Part shown: piece after piece, positions 26,573 through 33,878 of the stretch
Position numbering within the stretch: position 1 is the first letter of the stretch
Layout of the letters: the number at the start of each line of letters is the position of its first letter
Assembly: GCA_014237465.1 (NCBI GenBank)
Contig: JABZFM010000004.1
Location: forward strand, 123,727-187,726
Origin: Desulfobacteraceae bacterium
GTDB lineage: Bacteria; Desulfobacterota; Desulfobacteria; Desulfobacterales; Desulfosalsimonadaceae
DNA: 64,000 nt
Direction of reading: 5' to 3'
Notes under the pieces: model-generated
What the model saw: the letters and a program-made list of their open reading frames with translations, nothing else
What the model was told of the DNA's origin: nothing
Database searches by the model: none
Translations under genes and position numbers: made by a program

Positions 26573-28327
26573 ATGAAACGAAAAAAAACATCATTTAAAC
26601 TTTTATTATTTCTAATGGGGATAACGCTGATGCTCACCATTTCCATACCGCTGCAAGCTGCTGCAAAATGCGGGTCCCCGGATTGTGATGAAAATTGTAA
26701 ATCCAAATGCCGTATGCAAAAACTGAAAAGTGAAGTTCAGATCTTGAATGAAAAAATTGAAAAGCTTGAAAAAAACAGTTCATGGGCACAGGAAGACATT
26801 GGTGATCTTAGTAACCGTCTTGACGCTGCAGAGATGCATACTGCCACTGATAAAGTATCTTTTGGCGTATATTTTAGAACCCAGGCACACAGCATTCATT
26901 ATGAAAATACGATGGTCGCCCCACAATCATTTATGGGAGGCTTTTTCATTCCTTACAACCCTGCCAATCCGCTTCAAGGCGGCTTCAATGGAGCCACCCT
27001 TTCCCAAATTCAGCAGGGCTTGCAATACTATGCAATGAACAACTTAATTCCGCCGGTTGAATCCTATGATACGGACAATGATATTATTTATACCAATAAA
27101 TTCCGCCTGGACATGAAAGCAAAGGTCAACGAAAATCTGAGTTTTGCCGGCCGGCTTGCTGCTTATAAGGTTTTTGGGGACAGCACCGAACTGAAATTCA
27201 ACCAGGGCAGCCTTGGCGATGTAACTTTTGACGGCACCTCATCCAGCCTACCCCGTGGTGATACAATTCATCTGGAACGCGCATATTTTGTATACAAAGA
27301 TGAATACAAGAACGTTCCTATGAATTTATCTATTGGGCGCCGGCCTTCAACAGACGGACCGCCGCTTGAATATGGAAATTACAGTGAAGTCGGTGGATCA
27401 CCGCTCGCAACAATTATCAACTGGCAGTTTGACGGTGCATCTCTTGGCTTCGGCCTTGAAAATATAACCCACATTCCCGGTTTTTCTTTTAAGCTTTGCT
27501 ACGGCATCGGGTTTGAGTCTGACTGGGGGAACTCCTATTCAAATACACCGCATAATGATCTAAGCGATGTTCATCTGTTTGGCTTTATTTCTGATTTTTA
27601 TGACAACGGCAAGACCAACCTGATGTTTAATTATGCGCATGCGTGGGATATTACTGACGGATTCACCGGCACAACCGTCATGCCCATGATCGTTAGCAAA
27701 ATAGACCAGGATAATGATGGTACCCCTGAATACTATTTTGAACCAAATACCGGCGGTTTTGTCAGCCGAATCCAGCCCATGACAAATATTGGTGACTGGG
27801 ATGCAGCCTCCCTGCTCTTAAGAACAAATTTGTCCAATGTTTTAGCGGATATTGATTTCTTCCTGGCCGGTTCAATGAGCCATACCAGCCCGTCCCAGAT
27901 TTCCAACATTCCCTTCTACGAAATGATGGGAATGGGACTTCTAAACTCAAACGGAGAACTTAAATCACGTGACGGATACAGCATCTACACCGGCATCCTG
28001 TTCCCGATGCCCTTAAAGGCAAGATTGGGACTCGAATACAACTGGGGTTCAGAATACTGGTTTAATTTCACAGGAGCCGAAGATTCACTGATAGGAAGTA
28101 AACTTGCTGTTCGCGGTGATGTTTATGAAGCATACTATATTCAGCCAATAGTCAAAAGAAACTTTTTTGTAAAAGTCGGTACCCAGTATTATGACTACGA
28201 ATACACGGGCAGCGGGAATCCGCTTGGGGCACCTGTGAAGATTTCTGAAGTGACATCTCTTGACGCTTTAAATCCGGTTGTAGACAAAGTCTGGAATTAT
28301 TATGCCTCGGTTACATTCAATTTCTAA
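26573..28327 (+). CDS. DUF3373 family outer-membrane porin
   Basis: A 584-aa exported protein. The start at 26573 is chosen for CAGGAGG 7 nt upstream; a longer frame would begin inside the promoter. The signal peptide ends near residue 29 (LQAAAK). Then come four closely spaced Cys (CGSPDCDENCKSKC), a short coiled coil (KSEVQILNEKIEKLEKN...), and a long beta-barrel with alternating aromatic strands ending in ASVTFNF, the terminal Phe of outer-membrane proteins. DUF3373 proteins occur with respiratory gene sets in anaerobes. It is first gene of the sigma-54 operon, likely the outer-membrane entry for the substrate. Confidence 0.85.
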   Translation: MKRKKTSFKLLLFLMGITLMLTISIPLQAAAKCGSPDCDENCKSKCRMQKLKSEVQILNEKIEKLEKNSSWAQEDIGDLSNRLDAAEMHTATDKVSFGVYFRTQAHSIHYENTMVAPQSFMGGFFIPYNPANPLQGGFNGATLSQIQQGLQYYAMNNLIPPVESYDTDNDIIYTNKFRLDMKAKVNENLSFAGRLAAYKVFGDSTELKFNQGSLGDVTFDGTSSSLPRGDTIHLERAYFVYKDEYKNVPMNLSIGRRPSTDGPPLEYGNYSEVGGSPLATIINWQFDGASLGFGLENITHIPGFSFKLCYGIGFESDWGNSYSNTPHNDLSDVHLFGFISDFYDNGKTNLMFNYAHAWDITDGFTGTTVMPMIVSKIDQDNDGTPEYYFEPNTGGFVSRIQPMTNIGDWDAASLLLRTNLSNVLADIDFFLAGSMSHTSPSQISNIPFYEMMGMGLLNSNGELKSRDGYSIYTGILFPMPLKARLGLEYNWGSEYWFNFTGAEDSLIGSKLAVRGDVYEAYYIQPIVKRNFFVKVGTQYYDYEYTGSGNPLGAPVKISEVTSLDALNPVVDKVWNYYASVTFNF

Positions 28328-28353
28328 CTGATTTATAAACAAAGGTGAATCCA

Positions 28354-28470
28354 TTGAATTCTTTTTTCGCAGTTATAAAAGATGAATTCTCTTCCGCATA
28401 TTCCATTGTTTTCGATCATAAGTGGTCAAGCTGGCTTGCCGGTATTTTATCAAAAAGGTGCAAGGAATGA
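28354..28470 (+). pseudogene. 38-codon ORF, possible YeeE/YedE remnant
   Basis: A TTG-started frame (28354-28470) preceded by AAAGGTG encodes a peptide with FFAVIKDEF near its start and HKWSSWLAGIL near its end. This resembles the first helix region of YeeE/YedE sulfur-compound transporters, which often neighbour DsrE-type genes. It then runs out in a basic tail and overlaps the next ATG by 4 nt. It may be what remains after an internal deletion, or a real coupling peptide. Confidence 0.35.
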
Positions 28471-28754
28471 AAAAAGTAGCTGTACTCATAAAAGACATTG
28501 ATCAACAATACGAAGGACTGCTTCTGAGTCTTGGGGCATTGCTGGATGATGTGGATATTCAAATGCTCGTATTTAACCATGAAATTGCCAATATGGATGA
28601 AGCGTATCAGGACAATATGGAATTTCTGGATGAAATGGAAGGACAGCGGATTTCGAACAACATGGCAAACGCTGAAAAATATGGTTTCCAGCATGCAACC
28701 ATTAAAGAAATTGCCCAGCGCCTGAAAGATGTTGACCTGATCATTCCGTTTTAG
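28467..28754 (+). CDS. DsrE-like small protein
   Basis: 95 aa, starting MKKVAVLIKDIDQQYEGLLLSLGALLDD, with the alternating strand/helix pattern of the DsrE/TusD fold (sulfur-relay and related small cytoplasmic proteins). It has no cysteine, so it cannot itself carry a persulfide and may be a structural partner of the third protein in this group. The start at 28467 overlaps the preceding short frame (ATGA); an upstream GTG at 28422 gives an unlike N-terminus and is not used. Confidence 0.6.
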   Translation: MKKVAVLIKDIDQQYEGLLLSLGALLDDVDIQMLVFNHEIANMDEAYQDNMEFLDEMEGQRISNNMANAEKYGFQHATIKEIAQRLKDVDLIIPF

Positions 28755-28764
28755 GAGAAAAACT

Positions 28765-28938
28765 ATGCGCATACTTCACATTTTAAGAAGCAACCCGGAT
28801 GAGACGGTCGAAAAACTGATCGACTACCTGGCTGAAACAGATGAAGCAACTGTCCAGCCCTTATTTCAAGGCGATGTTGACTGGTCAAGGCTTGTGGATG
28901 ACATTTTCGCACATGATAAAGTCATCTGCTGGTGGTAA
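28765..28938 (+). CDS. small TusB/DsrH-like protein (57 aa)
   Basis: A 57-aa gene with AGGAG 8 nt before ATG 28765. The product starts MRILHILRSNPDETVEKLID and ends DKVICWW. The opening strand, the acidic middle and the single Cys beside a C-terminal Trp pair recall the small DsrH/TusB subunit. It lies 10 nt after the first DsrE-like gene and 63 nt before the second. That suggests a three-part complex analogous to DsrEFH/TusBCD. Function is inferred only. Confidence 0.6.
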   Translation: MRILHILRSNPDETVEKLIDYLAETDEATVQPLFQGDVDWSRLVDDIFAHDKVICWW

Positions 28939-29001
28939 ACCTTGATGAGCCGGTAAAAAATCAGATTCGGCTATCAGACAAAATATGGAAGGGATACTTT
29001 T

Positions 29002-29307
29002 ATGGCTGACAAATTAGGAATCCTTGTGGGGACTGATAAATTCCTGGATCATGTTATTAACTTAACGGATGCCGCTCATGCGAAAGGCAAAGATATTCAG
29101 ATTTTTTTTACCGGAGCAGGTGTTCGTTTAACCCAGGCTCCGGATTTTGCACAACTTGTCGGGAAAGCAAAATTATCTGTCTGCGATGTTAGTTTCCGCA
29201 TATTTGAATTCTCCGGAGATGTTCCGGGTGTCGGATTCAAGGATTTTGCAACCCAGGCAAGAAATGCCGAAATGATAAATAGCTGTGACAGGTATGTCGT
29301 CTTTTAA
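29002..29307 (+). CDS. DsrE-family protein
   Basis: 101 aa; KLGILVGTDKFLDHVINLTDAAHAKGKDIQIFFTGAGVRL matches the opening Rossmann-like strand-helix-strand of DsrE/TusD proteins. Cys81 (KLSVCDVSF) lies at the position where sulfur-carrying members have their active Cys, and a second Cys is near the end (NSCDRYVVF). GGAAGGG precedes the ATG. It is probably the persulfide-handling member of the trio in the cytochrome operon. Confidence 0.75.
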   Translation: MADKLGILVGTDKFLDHVINLTDAAHAKGKDIQIFFTGAGVRLTQAPDFAQLVGKAKLSVCDVSFRIFEFSGDVPGVGFKDFATQARNAEMINSCDRYVVF

Positions 29308-29389
29308 GGCAATACCTGACAGAACAATGTTGAATTATAACATAATGAATATATAATAATAAATCATTTAATTAGGAGGTAAACAAATC

Positions 29390-29719
29390 ATGACAAAAAA
29401 AATATTTATCAGTTTTATTGCTATGGTGATGGTTTTCAGTTTTATTGGCGTAAGTTTTGCTTTTGAGGCGGGAAATGAAAGAAAGGGCAAATATTTATAC
29501 CGAAGCAACTGCAGAACCTGTCATAAAGACGGGGCAAGTGCAACACCGCTCGGCCCGAACAACAAAACACAGGCCCAGTGGGAACGAACGTTTGAAAAAT
29601 ACGAACGTCTTGATTGCGTAAAAGAATGGGAAAAACTGTCCGAATCAGACCGAAATGATATTCTGACATACCTGCACGGTCATGCATTCGATTCTCCGTC
29701 ACCCGCCACATGTGACTAA
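29390..29719 (+). CDS. periplasmic monoheme cytochrome c
   Basis: 109 aa with an N-terminal signal peptide (about 1-25, cleaved near SFA-FEA). One heme site, CRTCH, lies close to the mature N-terminus, as in class I cytochromes c. The C-terminus (SDRNDILTYLHGHAFD) is the usual closing helix. Met ligand candidates are absent after the heme site, so His or another residue may be the sixth ligand. AGGAGGT precedes the ATG. A likely electron shuttle for the octaheme protein that follows. Confidence 0.88.
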   Translation: MTKKIFISFIAMVMVFSFIGVSFAFEAGNERKGKYLYRSNCRTCHKDGASATPLGPNNKTQAQWERTFEKYERLDCVKEWEKLSESDRNDILTYLHGHAFDSPSPATCD

Positions 29720-29796
29720 ATCATCAATATTCCACATTACACAGCTGGTTGTAAAATTTTATAAAGACAACCGGAAACCGGCAGGGAGAGTTTGAT

Positions 29797-31413
29797 TTGA
29801 AATTCAGAGCGTATAAATACATTTTTATTCAATCGATTGCACTATGCCTGGCGTTTGTCCTGTTCCTTTCAGGACCATCCGCCGAGGAAAATGAAAAAGC
29901 GCCGGGCAGAAAAATGGCGGACCAGGCGACAAAAGGCGTCAAGCACTGGTCAACAACCGACCATAGCAAATTTGCAGTGCTGGATAAAGAATTTGAATCA
30001 GGTACGGAAATAACCGAAGCCTGCCTTTCATGTCATACGGAAGCGGAAGAGCAGTTTCACAAGACCATCCATTGGACCTGGCTTTCACCCTATGATGACG
30101 GTAACACTTTAGGAAAAGCCGGTTATTCAATAAATAATTTCTGTGTTTCAGCCAATAAAATGAATGACAAGGAATGCTCCCACTGTCATGTGGGCTGGAA
30201 CGGCAAGGAAGATGGTATTAACTGCCTGTTGTGTCATAGCCAAAAAGATATCAAATGGCGGGAAGAATTTGATGATTACAAATTCTTCCTGGAAATGGGG
30301 GATACCGAAATTGCCGGCGATATACAGAAAAAAATCCAGGCCGGCGCAAAAGACATCGGACTGCCCGGCCGTAAAAATTGCGGTAACTGTCATTTTTACG
30401 GTGGCGGCGGCGAAGCGGTAAAACATGGTGATCTGGATGCGTCGTTGATCAAGCCGAAAAGTACGTTAGACGTTCATATGGGGATTGATGGTCAGAACTT
30501 CACCTGTACCCGGTGCCACACCACCAGTTTTCATAAAATTGCCGGACGTGTTTACTCAACACCTGCGGTGACCCACAGAAAAAGTCTCGTGGAATCCGAT
30601 CTTGTTCCCAAAATTATGTGCGAATCGTGCCATACGGCGGCACCCCACAAAGACGATCACAAAGCCAATGATCACACCGACAAAGTCGCCTGTCAAAGCT
30701 GTCACATCCCGCAATTTGCCAGGGCCCATGCAACAATGATGTGGTGGGACTGGTCGACTGCCGGAAAGCTGAAGGACGGGAAACCTTATCGGGAAAAGGG
30801 AGAATGGGACCGCCCGACTTATAAATCAATCAAAGGGACCTTTACATGGGATAAAGATGTCACGCCTGAATATTTCTGGTATAACGGTTCATTAAGTACG
30901 GTCACGGCAAAGGATGTGATTGATCCGACCCAGCCCGTCTGGATCAGCAGGCCCACTGGAAACCGTGACGACGGAAATTCGCGGATTTTTCCATTCAAAG
31001 TCCATCGCGGCAATACACCTTACGATAAGGTGAATAACACGATGCTCGCCATGCTTGAATCAGAAGAGGTGGACGGATTCTGGAAAACCTTTGACTGGCA
31101 GGATTCATTCAAAAAAGGGATGGCGCTCATCGATATGCCCTACTCCGGTGAATACGGATTTGTTAAAACAAATTATGTATATCCGACCACACATATGGTG
31201 GCCCCAAAAGATACCGTGGTGGAGTGCATCGAATGCCATGTGGGAAACAACAGCCGGCTCGCATCTCTTACGGAATTTTATATGCCCGGCCGGGACAATT
31301 TTAAATGGCTGGACAAGGGCGGATGGATGATCATTTTAGCTGCATTGGGCGGAATTACGTTGCATGCGATCGGCCGATTTTTTGCAGGCATCACCAGAAG
31401 AAAGGAAAACTAG
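29797..31413 (+). CDS. octaheme c-type cytochrome, tetrathionate reductase family
   Basis: A 538-aa exported multiheme protein with eight CxxCH sites: Cys76, 127, 143, 195, 237, 275, 299 (first Cys of each) and CIECH near 476. There is a signal segment (about 1-29) and a C-terminal membrane helix (WMIILAALGGITLHAIGRFF). The pattern matches the octaheme tetrathionate reductase (OTR) family, whose members can reduce tetrathionate, and nitrite or hydroxylamine in vitro; the true substrate here is open. TTG 29797, with GGGAGAG 7 nt upstream, is the start. The stop abuts the cytochrome b ATG. Confidence 0.88.
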   Translation: MKFRAYKYIFIQSIALCLAFVLFLSGPSAEENEKAPGRKMADQATKGVKHWSTTDHSKFAVLDKEFESGTEITEACLSCHTEAEEQFHKTIHWTWLSPYDDGNTLGKAGYSINNFCVSANKMNDKECSHCHVGWNGKEDGINCLLCHSQKDIKWREEFDDYKFFLEMGDTEIAGDIQKKIQAGAKDIGLPGRKNCGNCHFYGGGGEAVKHGDLDASLIKPKSTLDVHMGIDGQNFTCTRCHTTSFHKIAGRVYSTPAVTHRKSLVESDLVPKIMCESCHTAAPHKDDHKANDHTDKVACQSCHIPQFARAHATMMWWDWSTAGKLKDGKPYREKGEWDRPTYKSIKGTFTWDKDVTPEYFWYNGSLSTVTAKDVIDPTQPVWISRPTGNRDDGNSRIFPFKVHRGNTPYDKVNNTMLAMLESEEVDGFWKTFDWQDSFKKGMALIDMPYSGEYGFVKTNYVYPTTHMVAPKDTVVECIECHVGNNSRLASLTEFYMPGRDNFKWLDKGGWMIILAALGGITLHAIGRFFAGITRRKEN

Positions 31414-32058
31414 ATGACGAAAAAAATGAATAAAATATATATCTACACCCGTTATGAACGTTCCTGGCACTGGCTTCAAGTGGTGCTTATCGCCATATTG
31501 CTGGTGACCGGCCTGGAGGTTCATGGTTCATTTTGCCTGATGGGTTTTGAACAGGCGGTTATTGTACATAATTTTGTCGGCATCACCTGGCTGATTGCAT
31601 TTACTTTTTTTATTTTCTGGCTGTTTACGACCGGTGAATGGAAGCAGTATATCCCGACAACAAAGAAAATATTATCCGTTGCCCGCTATTACGGGTATGG
31701 AATTTTTAAAGGTGAACCGCACCCGGTCCCAAAACGGAAAGACGCAAAGCATAATCCCCTCCAGCGCCTGGCATATTTGGGTGTGGCCGCACTGCTGTTG
31801 CCGTCCCAAATGATCACCGGCGTATTGTACTGGACTTACAATTCATGGGCGGAATGGGGACTTGATTTTCTGACCCTCGGTATGGTGGCTATGGCCCATA
31901 CGGCCATCGCGTTTGGTATACTTATATTTGTAGTTATCCATATCTATATGACGACAACCGGCCACACCATTTTCGCCCATACCAAAGGGATGATCACCGG
32001 ATGGGAAGAAATTGAGGAAGGAACCTTTATCGCAGAGTGGGAACAGAAAACAAAATAA
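31414..32058 (+). CDS. membrane cytochrome b subunit
   Basis: 214 aa with four predicted membrane helices. Heme-ligand His candidates lie in RSWHWLQVVL (helix 1), VHNFVGITW (helix 2), AHTAIAFGILIFVVIHIYM (later helices). The fold is that of the cytochrome b561/Ni-Fe hydrogenase or thiosulfate reductase b-type quinol oxidases. It starts directly after the octaheme stop, so the two are surely co-translated. The expected role is passing quinol electrons to the octaheme cytochrome. Last gene of the operon; a terminator follows. Confidence 0.87.
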   Translation: MTKKMNKIYIYTRYERSWHWLQVVLIAILLVTGLEVHGSFCLMGFEQAVIVHNFVGITWLIAFTFFIFWLFTTGEWKQYIPTTKKILSVARYYGYGIFKGEPHPVPKRKDAKHNPLQRLAYLGVAALLLPSQMITGVLYWTYNSWAEWGLDFLTLGMVAMAHTAIAFGILIFVVIHIYMTTTGHTIFAHTKGMITGWEEIEEGTFIAEWEQKTK

Positions 32059-32099
32059 ACCATAATAACCCGGTAAATTCTACTATCCATTCTGACCGA

Positions 32100-32144
32100 C
32101 AGCAGGGATCACAAAATATTTATATTGATTCCTGCTGTTTTTTT
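32100..32144 (+). terminator. factor-independent terminator of cytochrome operon
   Basis: CAGCAGGGATC (32100-32110) pairs with GATTCCTGCTG (32127-32137) with one G-T pair, loop 16 nt, then T7. Confidence 0.85.
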
Positions 32145-32244
32145 CTTATACATATGCCCAATGATTTATTTTTAACAGACCACCTTTTTAGATCAACTTA
32201 TCATGCCTGAAATCAATCATTAACCGAACTGTATATGGGACTCC

Positions 32245-33057
32245 ATGAATATCGGGAAATACACATTCAATGAATTCAAGGAACTTGCGCAATGCTTTCA
32301 CGGTTATCCGGCTCCCGGTCTGTTGATCGGGGGATATATGGTGGAAGCCGTCAAGCGCAAATTACCCGAAGGCACCCTGTTTGAGGCGCTGATTGAAACA
32401 ACGAAATGTCTTCCGGACGCAGTACAGCTTCTCACTCTTTGCAGCACCGGCAATGCATGGATGCGGGTAACCAACCTGGGGCGATATGCCGTCAGCCTTT
32501 ATGATAAATACAGCTTCGATGGATGGCGTGCCGCCATTGACCTGGAAAAACTTGAAAAATTTCCGGAAGTCAAGGCCTGGTTTCTCAAACAAAAAACCAA
32601 ACAGGAACAGGATACGGACAAGCTTTTTGTCGAAATCGAGAAAGCCGGCGATCAATATCTGACCATCACGCCGGTGCATATCCGGCCGCAATACCTGAAA
32701 AAGAAAACATCCAGCGCCATTGTTGCCTGCCCCATCTGTCGGGAAGCGTACCCGAAAAATGACGGCGCCATCTGCCGGGGCTGTCAAGGTGAAAATCCCT
32801 ACCGATCCGTCATTCAATCACCCGGATATCGGGAACCATCCCCTGGCCTGGAATATGTGCCAATCGAAAAAGCCATCGGAGAAACAGCCCTGCATGACAT
32901 GACGCGGATTATCCCCGGAAAATCAAAAGGCCCTGAATTTAAAGCAGGCCAAAAGATTGAAGCCGGTGACCTGTGCCGACTGCAGCAAATGGGGCGTTCG
33001 TCCATCTATGTTGAAGGCAGAACCAATGTCGACACCAATAAAATAAAAAATTTATAA
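32245..33057 (+). CDS. FmdE-family protein with MoeA-like tail
   Basis: 270 aa. Residues about 1-150 match FmdE (GYPAPGLLIGGYMVEAVKRKLPEG, CLPDAVQLLTLCSTGNAWMRV), a family linked to molybdenum/tungsten formylmethanofuran dehydrogenases but widespread outside methanogens. A zinc ribbon follows (CPICREAYPKNDGAICRGC). The last 60 residues (GETALHDMTRIIPGKSKGPEFKAGQKIEAGDL) resemble the start of MoeA-type molybdopterin proteins. A role in metal or molybdopterin handling is inferred. The TAA overlaps the next ATG by one base. Confidence 0.78.
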   Translation: MNIGKYTFNEFKELAQCFHGYPAPGLLIGGYMVEAVKRKLPEGTLFEALIETTKCLPDAVQLLTLCSTGNAWMRVTNLGRYAVSLYDKYSFDGWRAAIDLEKLEKFPEVKAWFLKQKTKQEQDTDKLFVEIEKAGDQYLTITPVHIRPQYLKKKTSSAIVACPICREAYPKNDGAICRGCQGENPYRSVIQSPGYREPSPGLEYVPIEKAIGETALHDMTRIIPGKSKGPEFKAGQKIEAGDLCRLQQMGRSSIYVEGRTNVDTNKIKNL

Positions 33058-33731
33058 TGAACCATCCCCCTGAAATATTTGCTCTGTTTGACTTTGATAA
33101 AACAATCGTATCGCGTGACTCAGGATATGAATTTATCAAACATCGTTTAAACTCTAGCGTTATCCGAAGACTCATCGCTTTTTTTGCTTCACCGATTGCA
33201 ATTTTTTTTTACCTGCCGATTCGGCTGCGGTTTATCAGCCATTCTATTTTTATGTGGATTGCCACGGCAGGTCTTAGTGAAAAAGAACTCGGCGAAGCCC
33301 GTAAAAAATTTCTCCGGTTTTACTGCTCACTTTCAGGCGTTTTAGTATATCAGGATGCATTGAACAAAATGGCATTCCATTTAGAGGCAGGCCATAAAGT
33401 TTATATCGTCAGCGGCGCGCCCACCTGGGCGATTAAAAAAATTTCCAAAAGGCTTGGCATTCAGAAGTGCAAAATTATCGGGTCGATTGAAAAACCCGTG
33501 ATGGGCGGATTAATTTATGAACAGCATTGTTATGGACATAAAAAGGTAGATCTGGTCAGTGACGTGATTCTTCAAAATCCTCATAAGATTTACGGTTACA
33601 CGGATAGCGCGGCCGACATACCGCTTTTGTCAATCTGCACCCACAAGCACGTCATCAACCCGACAAAAAATCATCTTAAAAAATTCAAAAGAGCTTTTGG
33701 AAACAACTTTCAGATTTTAAACTGGGCATGA
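33057..33731 (+). CDS. HAD-superfamily IB hydrolase
   Basis: 224 aa of the phosphoserine-phosphatase-like HAD-IB group: nucleophile motif FDFDKTIVSRDSG (about 11-23), motif II IVSGAP, a conserved Lys (KVDLV) and motif IV GYTDSAADIPLL. A short hydrophobic insertion (RRLIAFFASPIAIFFYLPI) marks the cap and may touch the membrane. It probably hydrolyses a small phosphomonoester; target unknown. Translationally coupled to the FmdE-family gene. Confidence 0.88.
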   Translation: MNHPPEIFALFDFDKTIVSRDSGYEFIKHRLNSSVIRRLIAFFASPIAIFFYLPIRLRFISHSIFMWIATAGLSEKELGEARKKFLRFYCSLSGVLVYQDALNKMAFHLEAGHKVYIVSGAPTWAIKKISKRLGIQKCKIIGSIEKPVMGGLIYEQHCYGHKKVDLVSDVILQNPHKIYGYTDSAADIPLLSICTHKHVINPTKNHLKKFKRAFGNNFQILNWA

Positions 33732-33878
33732 AGAATAATTATGAATTAGAAATGGAATTATCTGCAATTCGTAATGTCTATCCCGGATAAGCCGGAACCC
33801 AAAATGGCTTTTAATCTTTGGGGTAGGAATACCATTCTTACATAAACAGATAACACAAAATAAATACGGAGGTGACAG

